Below are positions 44,792 through 54,665 of a stretch of 64,000 bases of DNA, piece by piece. Position 1 is the stretch's first letter. Every line of letters begins with the position of its first letter. Made by a program: the position numbers and the translations under genes. This stretch comes from Apoda limacodes. Its lineage: Eukaryota; Arthropoda; Insecta; Lepidoptera; Limacodidae. Location of the stretch: NCBI GenBank assembly GCA_946406115.1, contig OX291552.1, forward strand, positions 8,247,336 through 8,311,335, written 5' to 3'. The notes below the pieces were generated by a model. That model searched no databases. It was not told the DNA's origin and saw only the letters and a list, made by a program, of their open reading frames with translations.

Positions 44792-47700
44792 CTAATCAGA
44801 TTTCACCGTGTTAAGTTTTACAAGTTTTCGAGTGGGACGCCGAAAAACTCCTCCTTGTGTTTTTACATCAACAACTCGGACCACGCCGTCATGACCAGGA
44901 TATGTTGCCGTCATTATGCCACGAGGCCAAGTCGCTCGTGGAAGATTGCCATCTACTATGAAGACAAGATCACCGATATTTAAATTTTGTACTGGATCAT
45001 TAGGTTTTCTACGTGGTAACAGAGTTGGTAAATATTCTTTTAGCCACCTTCGCCAAAAAATCTCTGCTAAACAGGTAGCTCTCTTCCACATTACCCTAGC
45101 ATCTAAATCTCCAGTGTCGACATTAGCAAGAGTAGCTGGTGATGAAGTTCCTATAAGAAAGTGGTTGGGTGTTAATGATTCTTCCTCACTGCAACTTACT
45201 GATACAAATGTTACAGGACGAGAGTTAACAATACTTTCCACTTCAATGAGCAAAGTTTGCAACACTTCTTCTCGAGGCGCCTTTTCTGTTAATGTGACGA
45301 TAAGGGCACTTTTTACTGTCTTTATTAAACGCTCCCAAGCACCTCCCATTGAAGGTGCAGATGGTGGTATAAAAGTCCATTTAACATTTTGATTTGTAGC
45401 AAAGTCTTCTAATTGCTTGGCTGCCGAAACAAAAGCCTTCCCATTGTCGGACATGATTTCTGACGGACATCCTCTTCTGGAAAAAAATCTTCTCAGCGCC
45501 ATAATTGTCGAATCAGCTGTCATACTTGCAATGGTTTCAAGGTGGATGGCGCGAGTTGTCAGACATGTCATTAAGGCGACCCAACGTTTCTCCCGCCTTC
45601 TACCAATAGTCACCTCTAGTGGCCCAAAGTGGTCAATACCAGTAAATGTAAAAGGCCGCATATTGTATCCCATACGCTGCAGTGGTAGATCTCCTGTAGG
45701 AGGAATAACCGGCTTCTCTCTGCGAAGTTTACAGAACTGGCATTGCCTTGCTACACTGCGCACTGTGTTGCGTAACGGCATGATCCAGTACCTCTGGCGT
45801 AGTTCATTAATTACTGTTTCATTGTTACTGTGTGCCATCTTCTGGTGGTAATGATGCAGTAACAATCGGGTAGCTGGATTGTGGCCATCTAATATGATTG
45901 GGAATTTAGAATCGTTACTAATAAATTTTACCAGTCCAATACGACTTTTAATTCTCATTAGCCCATCCTGGTCCAAATACGGAGATAAATCTTTTAAACG
46001 GCTTTGGCGTGGTATGGGGCGCGAGGACTGAAGGCACTTCCATTCTTCAGAAAAAGAAAGTAACTGGCTTTTACGTAGCACGATGGTTTCAGCATACTTC
46101 AAATCTTCAGTAGTCAAGGGAGGGGGGGGGGGGGGGGCTACGTCCCTACTTTCCCTATCATTACACAAAATATGTTTTGCATTCTTAATTAGTAAAAAAG
46201 ATACATTTTTTGGCTGTACATTACTACTAGGGAGACCAGAATCCGGAACAAATGTGTTATTTTTAATATTTTTAGTTTTAGCTTTCCAGATACTACTATA
46301 TTGACGGATCAATGCCGTGGAGCGTATTAGTGTGAGCCACTTCGATACTCGAAGTGGGTCTGCTGCAATAATATTTTCACTAACATCTATTTTACAAAAG
46401 TAATATTGATCGTTTTCTTTGACAAACTCTTTGGTGTATTTTCGTTTTATTTCTCTGTCGTCGTTTGTCAAAGGAGTCAAGGGTGTTGGTTCCTGAGGCC
46501 AGTCATTAAAAGGTAAGAGTAAAAATGATGGGCCTCTAACCCACCTATGGTCAGCAGATACTGTCACCGATTCACATCTTGTCGCGTCATCAGCAACATT
46601 CAAGCCACTCGGTAACCATCGCCAGTCTTTTACATTCGTCATCTCACCAATTTCCGTGACTCTATGAGCTACGAATGGCTTGAAGGTTTTGGCATCGTTT
46701 TTGATCCAACTGAGTACGGCTCTAGAGTCTGTCCAATAAAAGATGCGGGTCGGTTGTTTTTGGTGTTCTTTACAAATATAATTTGCTAACCTAGCTGCGA
46801 TCAAGGCGGCTTGCAACTCTAATCGCGGAATAGTCGTGACTTTTAGTGGTGCAACTCGAGTTTTACTCCCAATTAGTGTTATCTTCACGTTGCCGTTGGA
46901 GTCCAGGAAGCGCCAATATGCGACTGCTGCGTAAGCTTGCTCACTTGCATCGGCAAATACGTGAAGTTCACACTCAGAAATTCTAGTGTGGGGTAGGTAC
47001 CAACGAGGGAATTTCAACTCTGTGATTAAAGCCAAGTCCTTCAACCACTGTTCCCAATTAAGACGATCTTTATCGTATATTAAACTGTCCCATTCAACAT
47101 CACTCCGCCAAATGTCCTGAAATATTATACGGCCCCTGATAAAAAATATACCTAGTAAACCTAGGGGATCATATACGCGCATTAGGCAATTCAAAACATT
47201 TCGCTTAGTGAATTTCAGTGTCAGTTCTGTGGGAATATGAAATCCAAATGTCAACGTATCAACATTAGGATTCCATACTAATCCTAAAATTCGCACATCT
47301 ATTTGAGCACTAGGAGTACATACTATATCTTTACTTGACAAATCTTGAAGCCAAAGGTGTTCTGGAACACGAGAAAGAGCAACGGGATCATTGCTTGCCC
47401 AGTCCCGCATCTCAAACCCGCCTTTAGCCTGAATTTCAACTATGCCTGATGCTAATTTAGCTGCTTGTTGAGGATCATCTACACTACCAATATAATTGTC
47501 CATATAGTGGTCTTGTACTATGGCCTCGACAACTTCTGGATAAGCAGATTTATACACTTTGGCATTTTTATTTTTTATGAAGATAGCCGTACAAGGCGAC
47601 GACGCTGCGCCAAATATCAACGAAGTCATTCTATACTCAACTATTTCCGATCCCGGACCTTCTTTAAACCAAAGAAATCGTAAAGCGTCTTTATCTTCGT

Positions 47701-48787
47701 CAATAATTTTTATTTGCATAAAAAACTCCCTAATATCTGCAGTTAAAGCTATTCGTCCCTCTCTAAATCTATACAGCAAACCAAGTAAAGGTTGAAGAAG
47801 GTCTGGTCCGGTTAATAGAAGTGAATTCAAACTAACGCCACTGACCTTTGCCGCAGCATCATGGACCACCCTAATTTTTCCAGGTTTTTGCACATGAGTG
47901 ACTCCGAAATGTGGTAGGTACCAACATCGTTTACTGGATGGTGGTGACGAACATTTTTCCGCATAGCCTTTGTCTATAAAGGCTTTGATGTTTTGAGCGT
48001 ATATACGATACGCGTTTTCATCTTTAATTAGCTTTTTCTCTAAGCCTTTTAGTCTACTTAGAGCTAAACCGTAGCTGTTAGGCAAAAAAGGTTCGTTACT
48101 TCGCCACAAAAGACCAACTTCAAAGCGACCATTCGATAAACGATGTGTCGTGGACTCTAAAATACTCAATGCACGCTGATCTGCAGCGTTAAAACTTTTA
48201 CGGGAACAAATACCTACTGAATCTAGCTCGTAATGATCCTTTATGAGTTTATTTAAATCTTCGTCAAACCGACAGTGGTTAATATATTCTACGGGCTTAG
48301 TAGAATTACTGACAAAACCATGTAACACCCAGCCTAGAGAAGTTCTCGTAGCAACTGGTTGATTACGAGAACCCATTCTGACTTCTTTAGAAATAGTCAG
48401 TGGCCAATCTGATGCACCGATCAGTACTAAGGGTTTAGCTATATCATAAACAACCATTTCTAAAATGTTAGAAAGATGTGGATAATTTTCTAATTCTCTA
48501 CTTGATATGGTTTGCGATCTCACGGATAAGGCATCAATGGTTCGAGCGTTATTAATAGTAAAAGTTTCATTTGAGTATTTTCCTTGAATTGAAAATTTCA
48601 CTAATTGCATAGGCATGCAATGTTTTTTCATTCCACCAACACCTTCAATATTGATATGTGCTATAGGACCCGATGCTCCAATACGACGAGCTGCTTCGGA
48701 GTCTATAAGTGTGGCGGTCGAACCATCGTCCAAAAATGCGTAAGTTTCGAAGCTACCAAGCGGACCGCTAATTACTACTGGCAACAT
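44792..48787 (-). CDS. pol: BEL/Pao Pol polyprotein (PR-RT-RNase H-integrase), RT site altered
   Basis: An uninterrupted 1,331-residue frame. In order it holds an aspartic protease motif (FLDDGSTATLID, near residue 20) and a reverse transcriptase with ALTADIREFFMQIKI and HYMDNYIGSVDD near residue 431. RNase H words follow (HVFADASEQAYAAVAYW, RLELQAALIAARL, YWTDSRAVLSWI). The integrase has a zinc-binding HHCC region (HYHQKMAHSN to CQFCKLRRE) and the core residues GIDHFGP, SDNGKAF and GGAWERLI. The reverse transcriptase motif normally reads Y-x-D-D. Here the second Asp is Asn (codon AAT, 47,495-47,497), which should abolish catalysis. A run of six Pro is encoded by a 16-bp homopolymer near 46,130. 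The frame is open from 48,853, upstream of the first Met, and overlaps the end of gag, so the true start is by frameshift or internal initiation. Confidence 0.95.
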   Translation of the reverse strand: MLPVVISGPLGSFETYAFLDDGSTATLIDSEAARRIGASGPIAHINIEGVGGMKKHCMPMQLVKFSIQGKYSNETFTINNARTIDALSVRSQTISSRELENYPHLSNILEMVVYDIAKPLVLIGASDWPLTISKEVRMGSRNQPVATRTSLGWVLHGFVSNSTKPVEYINHCRFDEDLNKLIKDHYELDSVGICSRKSFNAADQRALSILESTTHRLSNGRFEVGLLWRSNEPFLPNSYGLALSRLKGLEKKLIKDENAYRIYAQNIKAFIDKGYAEKCSSPPSSKRCWYLPHFGVTHVQKPGKIRVVHDAAAKVSGVSLNSLLLTGPDLLQPLLGLLYRFREGRIALTADIREFFMQIKIIDEDKDALRFLWFKEGPGSEIVEYRMTSLIFGAASSPCTAIFIKNKNAKVYKSAYPEVVEAIVQDHYMDNYIGSVDDPQQAAKLASGIVEIQAKGGFEMRDWASNDPVALSRVPEHLWLQDLSSKDIVCTPSAQIDVRILGLVWNPNVDTLTFGFHIPTELTLKFTKRNVLNCLMRVYDPLGLLGIFFIRGRIIFQDIWRSDVEWDSLIYDKDRLNWEQWLKDLALITELKFPRWYLPHTRISECELHVFADASEQAYAAVAYWRFLDSNGNVKITLIGSKTRVAPLKVTTIPRLELQAALIAARLANYICKEHQKQPTRIFYWTDSRAVLSWIKNDAKTFKPFVAHRVTEIGEMTNVKDWRWLPSGLNVADDATRCESVTVSADHRWVRGPSFLLLPFNDWPQEPTPLTPLTNDDREIKRKYTKEFVKENDQYYFCKIDVSENIIAADPLRVSKWLTLIRSTALIRQYSSIWKAKTKNIKNNTFVPDSGLPSSNVQPKNVSFLLIKNAKHILCNDRESRDVAPPPPPPLTTEDLKYAETIVLRKSQLLSFSEEWKCLQSSRPIPRQSRLKDLSPYLDQDGLMRIKSRIGLVKFISNDSKFPIILDGHNPATRLLLHHYHQKMAHSNNETVINELRQRYWIMPLRNTVRSVARQCQFCKLRREKPVIPPTGDLPLQRMGYNMRPFTFTGIDHFGPLEVTIGRRREKRWVALMTCLTTRAIHLETIASMTADSTIMALRRFFSRRGCPSEIMSDNGKAFVSAAKQLEDFATNQNVKWTFIPPSAPSMGGAWERLIKTVKSALIVTLTEKAPREEVLQTLLIEVESIVNSRPVTFVSVSCSEEESLTPNHFLIGTSSPATLANVDTGDLDARVMWKRATCLAEIFWRRWLKEYLPTLLPRRKPNDPVQNLNIGDLVFIVDGNLPRATWPRGIMTATYPGHDGVVRVVDVKTQGGVFRRPTRKLVKLNTVKSD

Positions 48788-48810
48788 TTTTAGTAAAACT
48801 AATGTACCAA

Positions 48811-50667
48811 CTAGTGGACTACAAATAAAATACGTAGAGTCGTTACTTTGCCGTCATCGAGTTGTGGCCTCTGTTGGCAAGGACGATCATTTGTATTGAC
48901 AGAAGTTACGGGTTGAACGGTTTGCGAGGTTGATTGCGAAGATAGTGTGACAAGTCCATGTAGAAGTTTGTGATGATGCCTTTTGCAATCGCCTACACCG
49001 CACGGCTTTGCTCTACACCTTGACCACTGATGACTCCGCTTCTTTAAACATTTGGCACACACTTTATTTTGTCTCGCCCAGTTCCAGCGTTCGTCTAAGG
49101 ACATAGATAAAAACTTAGAACATTGTTTAATATTATGCGGAGCTTCGCAAAAACTACATTTAGATATTTGTATATCTGGTGCCGATGTGATATTTGTGGT
49201 TGTACTTTGAACTCGAACGAAAGCGTTACTTTTCGAAGGTTGCAACTGTTTGTAATTTGAACCGTGCCCGGAGTTGACGTTGTAGGGCGATTGACATAAG
49301 CCAAATTCGGACTGCATATCACTTTCCCTATCCAAAAAGTTTGCTTAAAGTTGAAGTTTGGAAGAATATTTTAAGTCGTTGGAATGAGTACCAGCAAAAC
49401 TTATCCATTTTGACTTCAATATAGGATTTAATTTGGTGATTAGAACGTTGAATAAGTCTGGTGAATGCAGATATGAAGTGTCACCGACCATTTCCATGGT
49501 TGACAGACAGTTACGAACCTTACATGCAAAACAATTTAAATCTTTTACGTCGCCTGTAAGCTTAGGTAGGGCGCGCACGACTGAAATTTCATTAAGTATT
49601 AACTGCTCAGGGCGAGCAAACCGCCGTTTGAGCTCATTTATAATTATTTCAGGATCTCTAGCTGTAAACAGTAAATTATAAACGGTGTCATAGGCCTCAC
49701 CCTTTATAGCTTCTCTAAGTCTAGAAATATTCTCACCTGAAGAATAAGCATGCTTAGAATCTTCAAAAGACCGACTAAAATGTAACCATTCTTGTGGCTT
49801 CCCACTAAAAGAAGCTAAGTATGATTTTTTGTACTGACCTCCCTTTGCTAATTCCGAGAATGCTCTCGCTAGATTAGAGATCTCACTTGAACCGTGAGTA
49901 ATCGGGTTCTGCTGAGGAGTACCAGCATTTTCGTGTAAACCAAAACCTACAGAACTGAATGGTGTATTAACGATTTGAGCAGAACTAGTATGCATTATAG
50001 GAGAAGTATAAGTAAACACTTGTCTAGTGTTATCATTTACACATTGGTTGGTAGTACTTACAATTTCTGGCATCATATTTAACAAACTGTGTTGTAGATT
50101 AATCAGATAATCTTTGCTTACGCAAGGTAAACTTTCTGTGCACGACATAAAACTAGTCAATCTTGTAGGTACTGCTGTGCATGTCATATTCAATTTTGAA
50201 CTCATAATGTTGGAGATGGATGTGATTGGCCATGTCGTCTGTGACGTGGACGGCAGTGCGGTTCCGAGTGGCGCCTGTGCTCCGAGCACAGACACGGGTA
50301 CGAGCGAATGACAGGAGCTCACGTGTGCGTCTTGTGTTAGGGCTGTGGCTGCTGATGGCTCCGCAGTAGATCGTCTCATGGTAGTTCTCATAGTGTTGTG
50401 ACTTTCAGCTCTATCAATCCAATCCTCGATCTCTTTTATGCTTGAGATATGAGTGTTGGAACCCTCCGCCTCCAAAGTAGCAAGCTCAGCTTCATAGTCA
50501 GCAAGGGCAGTCGCTTTTTCTATTTCAGCGATGCGACGTTGATAGCGCGCCTTAGCTTCTGCAGCACGAGCTTTTGCGGACGAAGAATTGGATGGTTTGC
50601 TGCTCTGCGACATCGTAGGTGTTGTGGTCGATTTTTCTAGGAGCCGTGTTTTCGAGCGTGTTTGCAT
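48811..50667 (-). pseudogene. gag: BEL/Pao Gag with one in-frame stop
   Basis: From ATG 50,665-50,667 (start MQTRSKTRLLEK) a 619-codon frame runs to TAG 48,811-48,813, broken only by TAA at 49,345-49,347. The N-terminal part has an Ala/Glu-rich likely coiled coil (SSAKARAAEAKARYQRRIAE). The middle contains the retrotransposon gag words LASFSGKPQEWLHFSRSFED and LIKGEAYD-like text (LREAIKGEAYDTVYNLL). After the stop come the nucleic-acid-binding Cys/His knuckles CSFCEAPHNIKQC and CAKCLKKRSHQWSRC, plus CGVGDCKRHHHKLLH. The stop would remove the knuckles. It shares 43 nt with the open pol frame, which lies in the -1 frame. Confidence 0.88.
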
Positions 50668-50681
50668 CGTAAGGACCAAAA
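50664..50681 (-). promoter_or_regulatory. Primer-binding-site candidate of the BEL element
   Basis: Immediately inside the 5' LTR the minus strand reads TTTTGGTCCTTACGATGC. The TGG, three bases in, could pair with a tRNA 3' CCA. The tRNA is not identified. The site overlaps the proposed gag start. Confidence 0.45.
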
Positions 50682-50854
50682 TGTCTCCGACCCTTGTGGA
50701 CTGTATTATATTAACACCACAAATCACGGTGATATCGAGAAATTTATTACAATATTGTACAATTCATCTTGTGACATTTTAAATCTAGTCAAATTATCGA
50801 CAGATCTCCCAACGTCAAAGAAAAGTAAAAAGCATGTGGCCAGTATCCGCCACA
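50682..50854 (-). repeat. 5' LTR of the BEL element
   Basis: 173 bp, same ends as the 3' LTR, with four substitutions between them. It would carry the element promoter. It is followed outward by the second GAAGT copy. Confidence 0.95.
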
Positions 50855-50859
50855 GAAGT

Positions 50860-51235
50860 GTTCGGTAAAGAAAAGCGGTGGCGTCATGCCCTTTCTCTTT
50901 GTACGACGGACTGCGCGCCGGCCCGTACCTGGTGTGTAAAACAGTTCTGATATAGTTACGGACGACTACGCACACACCCGCGTATTGCGTTCTTAGTGGT
51001 GTTTTGCTCGATTTTGAATATAGCATATCTACGGACTGCTGTGCTCAGAGTTTCATATTGTGTTGAACATTTTATCCACGGGGACAATAGTTTTAGTGAA
51101 GTGTTAGTGGCCAATGCATCCGGTGCACACTGTTCGGACAGCATCTTCCCAGCTTCTACACCGCGCCGGTATTAACCGGTTCAATACGGATTCCAGCAAC
51201 GGCGGCTGGCGGCGACGTCGGTGAATAAGACATAA
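50860..51235. other. GC-rich right flank of the BEL element, possible retroelement leader
   Basis: Phrases such as TTGTACGACGGACTGCGCGC and GCAACGGCGGCTGGCGGCGA stand out from the AT-rich background. No convincing coding frame is seen. It could be the untranslated leader of a LINE into which the BEL element inserted. This is inference. Confidence 0.35.
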
Positions 51236-51399
51236 TATTGTTAGTAATTTCTCTTTCCCTCTTTGTTATTTGATATCCCTAAAAGTAAATTCCCTCTGTG
51301 CAAGCTAGGCCCCTACTGACGATAGGACTCACGGACTGTCACCCCTACGTTAAGACGGCCGAAACATAAGGTTAGTATCCAACATACAGTAAGTATCTC

Positions 51400-51775
51400 C
51401 ATTAATATATGCGACCATACCTTGCACAACTTTCTTTGGGATAAATCGAACTTGCAGTACAATGTTGGAGAGCAGCCCGCAATGTTTTAGGCGGCCGCTC
51501 GAGCGCTTGAAAATGAAACGAACTTTTTTAAACACGAACATTGATAACTAAAGAGGATAACTCATCAAGTTTTATTCAAATTTCGGATTAGCACAACAAA
51601 TGCGCCATTTAATTAATTAAAAATAAATAAAAAAGACATCGACATCTGCAAAATTATCAAACTATTTTTATTATTGTCAATACTGTTGTCAATATAATTA
51701 GTTTGTTTGAATAAACATGTACGATATTATGTTGTTGTTTTAATTTACACGCATGTTTGAGAAAAGCCTATACAA
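51400..51775 (+). repeat. Dispersed ~380-bp repeat, copy 2
   Basis: Matches the 28.8-kb copy from ATATGCGACCATACCTTGCA to CATGTTTGAGAAAAGCCTAT, with a short insertion (near ATGTACGATATTATGTTG) in this copy. Confidence 0.68.
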
Positions 51776-52384
51776 GCCTTGACCTCAACTGAGCATATCC
51801 AAACTCTGGGATGCGTGCCTCGGCTGCGCCTCAGCCTGCATACTCACGATCGCCGGGTAATGCTGCATTTGCGGGCCGCGGCATTAATGAACTATTTTCT
51901 AATGAATGTCCAAATTTGGATAAGGATATTATTATTTATATGTAATATAAAAAGTAATGCTCGGCCGTGTACACATGACCTTAGTTACATATTGATTTTT
52001 CCTTTCAAAATTGTGGTCGAAATTAGGCCTAAATGGCTAAATGGTAACTAATAAACAAACTGGCGTTTATTGATTATTAATTAATAAATAAAATGTAAAG
52101 TGAATAAATAAATAAACTCACAAAAACACAATTTAAATCGCGGGAATAGAAGTAGATAAAAAACGTTATCGCGAGATATACCTCTAGTTATCAAGTCTAG
52201 GGAATTTATGAATTAAAAAGTTTTGGCTAAAGTTAACTTGTAATTATAATAAATAAATAAATAATGATTATAATAAAGTTGCTCGCTTGTAGTGCACGCG
52301 TAGTTCATATTTTGAATAGACAGATTTTAAACATGACAGACATCATGTCTATGTTCGACACAATTGATAGAATAGGCACGTCAT

Positions 52385-52510
52385 TACCGCTTTGCTTTGA
52401 GAGAAGAAAAAATTACAAAGAAAAAGTCCGAGGGAGTAGTTAAGGTCTTAGCAGTCGCTTTGCGTAATGACATTGTTTACATGTAAGTGTGATGAAAATA
52501 TAATAACAAT
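52385..52510 (+). repeat. Short dispersed repeat shared with 13.67-13.77 kb
   Basis: ATTACAAAGAAAAAGTCCGA, GGTCTTAGCAGTCGC and ATGACATTGTTTACATGTAA parallel TACAAAGAAAAAGACCGTGA, GTTCTTAGAACCCAC and ATGACACTGTTTACTAGTAA at 13,670-13,760. The element type is unknown. Confidence 0.45.
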
Positions 52511-52538
52511 TTAAATACATATGCACAAGTAATGACGC

Positions 52539-52626
52539 GGATAGGTTATCGCTCGCATAAAAATAAAGAAACCCCTTTAAAAGAAACACTTGGGTTTTTT
52601 GTTTTTGTGCGAGCGATAACCTATCC
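52539..52626. repeat. 88-bp hairpin (GGATAGGTTATCGCTCGCA)
   Basis: GGATAGGTTATCGCTCGCAT at the left is mirrored by TGCGAGCGATAACCTATCC at the right. The pairing continues through AAAAATAAAGAAACCC and GGGTTTTTTGTTTTT, leaving a loop of about 16 bp. It may be a very small foldback element or a structured transcript. Confidence 0.8.
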
Positions 52627-52792
52627 AACCACAGCACAAACCATTATCATAATATAAACACACAGTTCTCGTCTCTAGATAATATCTGGAACAGCAAGTG
52701 GTTAATTAAATTTTAGTTATTTTATTATTTATGCAGTTTTCGAACACTACATTCCAGTAAACTTCTCACATTTCCTAATTAATAAGGAAAAC

Positions 52793-53118
52793 TAGATTTT
52801 GCCAGCGGCTCCACCCGCCCTAAATTCGGTTATCGGCGTGGAACTCTTTAATTAACTCCTTAATTATACGAATGAAGTTTGCTATAGCAAGTTATAGTTG
52901 TAGATATAGTTAGTTTAAGCTTGGTTATAGTTATACCCGCGGGAACTTTTGAATTTTTAATACGGGATAAAAAGAAGCCTATGTCCTATTCCTGGACGTA
53001 ACCGACATGTGTGTCAAGTTCGATTCCGATCCGTCCAGTGATTGAAACGTTATTAAGTAACAAACATCCAACATCCGTCCATCCAGACATACATTCACAT
53101 TTATAATATAAGTAGGAT
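52793..53118 (+). repeat. Dispersed repeat, CTAGATTTTGCCAGCGGC type
   Basis: The copy runs from ACTAGATTTTGCCAGCGGCT, through GGGATAAAAAGAAGCCTATG and CCGATCCGTCCAGTGATTGA, to TTCACATTTATAATATAAGT. It is a common moth repeat. Short relatives begin at 7,153 (CTAGCTTTTGCCAGTGGC) and 40,498 (CTAGCTATTGCCGGCGG). Confidence 0.62.
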
Positions 53119-53984
53119 AAATAAATTTTACTAAAATTACACATAAATATACCTATGTATTATGGATGTTGTGATTCTTGTTGTAATAATAAAAATGTAA
53201 AGAGATGAAGTACATTAACAATGTAATGGTGGAATAATATTTAATTTATAATATATTATATAGAAATTCGGTTGTGGTTTTACGATCAGCTTCGTTCGAA
53301 GTTATAATATTAACTAAATAGTCCTTCTAACCTAATAGACAACTCTATCTCTATGACAAACCCTTTCTTTACCCCTACAAACTTGAAATTTACTACAGTT
53401 GTAGATCTTGTTATTCTGCAACTATCTGAAGAGGGGATCGAAATATGCAAGTGGGACTACTACTGGGGTGTCATATAAACTGGATTTGATTGCACATTTC
53501 AAAACTTTTTTTATAATTTTTTATGCATAGTTAATATTCTAAGAATAAAATATAACATCTTGTCGATAAGTATATTCGTTTCGTTTCGATATAATCTATT
53601 TATTGAATACTGGTAAATACATTTTTAATAGGTACACTATAAATAAGAGCAACACAATATTATATACGATATATACTTATAGGGTAACCTATAACAAGTT
53701 TATGGTTTAAAAATAACATGGTAAAACTGTATCAGATTTGTTGCATAAGATTTAGTTTCTTTGTGATCGTGCTCTTAGTGCGTGAGTTTGACTTGCACTT
53801 AACCAGTTTTTTACTTTCTTTTTCTCTGCTACTCCCTCACTAGTACAGACCAAACTAGACACAAGTTTGCCTGGATGAAATGCGACGTGGACTACTTTTA
53901 AAATTACAGAGCTATTTTATAACTTCAATGGTCACCGTTTCCAATCTATTTTTTAGGTCCATTGTTACGATTGGGTAATATTTA

Positions 53985-54665
53985 ATGCAAGAAGCTTATA
54001 TATGGATGTCACTGGAAAGTATAGTTAAACCCAATTTTCTTGACACTTTGACCTTTTTGAGTGTATATAGGTATCCAATATTCCGGATTTCCCTAATTAA
54101 TAACTACGCCACTCAACCTGTCATCTTGGCTATACTCAGTGGCGAGAATAAAAAGCGAGACGGAGTGATAAAACCCCCTGTTAACGTCACATCTAAGGTC
54201 ATCTGTACCGATAATAAACCAGCTTCGAGCGTTTGTTTACCTATTGATACACCTGAGTCTCCAAGTACTGTTGTAATAAAAGACTCAACATCGGATAACG
54301 GCAACTGGTCGGAGGAACGACGTAAAAACAAAAGAGGTCGTCCACTAAATTTGATAAGGGGTGAGGCTGCCCCTGGTTCTACAGTACTCGAAGCAGCGCA
54401 GAGATGGAAGTATCTTCATTTGTTCTACGTGAAAATAGGTACCACAGAGGATGTGATAAAGGAACACCTGAAAAGTATTAGTGATAGTGACTTATGCACC
54501 GTAGAAAAGCCTAATTCGAGAGGTAGTTACGCTTCATTTAAAATAGCTGTTCCTATAAGTTTATATGATAACGTCATCTCAGCTAACAAATGGCCTGAGA
54601 GCGTGTACCTAAAACCATGGCGCGGTTCATTTCGCAAGCCCGAAGAAACGAAAGAACAGTTATAA
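53985..54665 (+). pseudogene. LINE ORF1 fragment (FP-C-like RNA-binding end)
   Basis: A 226-codon plus-strand frame. Its second half reads WKYLHLFYVKIGTTEDVIKE, HLKSISDSDLCTVEKPNSRG and SYASFKIAVPISLYDNVISA, then WPESVYLKPWRG. This is the C-terminal fold found in ORF1 proteins of many insect LINEs (hydrophobic strand, GTTxDxIKxHL, C/L-x-LNSRxxSYxSFKIxVP, then WPxGVxVxxF). It binds RNA during retrotransposition. The first ~60 residues look unrelated and the N-terminal zinc finger is absent, so the ORF is 5'-truncated. A LINE endonuclease region follows at once. Confidence 0.8.

Larger units (their letters stand above)
44588..50854 (-). mobile_element. Full-length BEL/Pao LTR retrotransposon
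   Basis: A 6,267-bp element on the minus strand is bounded by two 173-bp LTRs (TGT...ACA). It is flanked on both sides by GAAGT (44,583-44,587 and 50,855-50,859), a five-base target duplication as expected for this superfamily. The order is gag, protease, reverse transcriptase, RNase H, integrase. A polypurine tract touches the 3' LTR, and a TGG-starting primer-binding candidate sits just inside the 5' LTR. The LTRs differ at four of 173 positions, so the insertion is fairly recent. Gag carries an in-frame stop, gag and pol are in different frames and the RT motif is altered, so this copy is probably inactive on its own. Confidence 0.96.

Noticed and set aside
44916..45851. Plus-strand frames of 158 and 144 codons
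   Set aside because: They lie antisense to the intact BEL pol frame and show no motif of their own.
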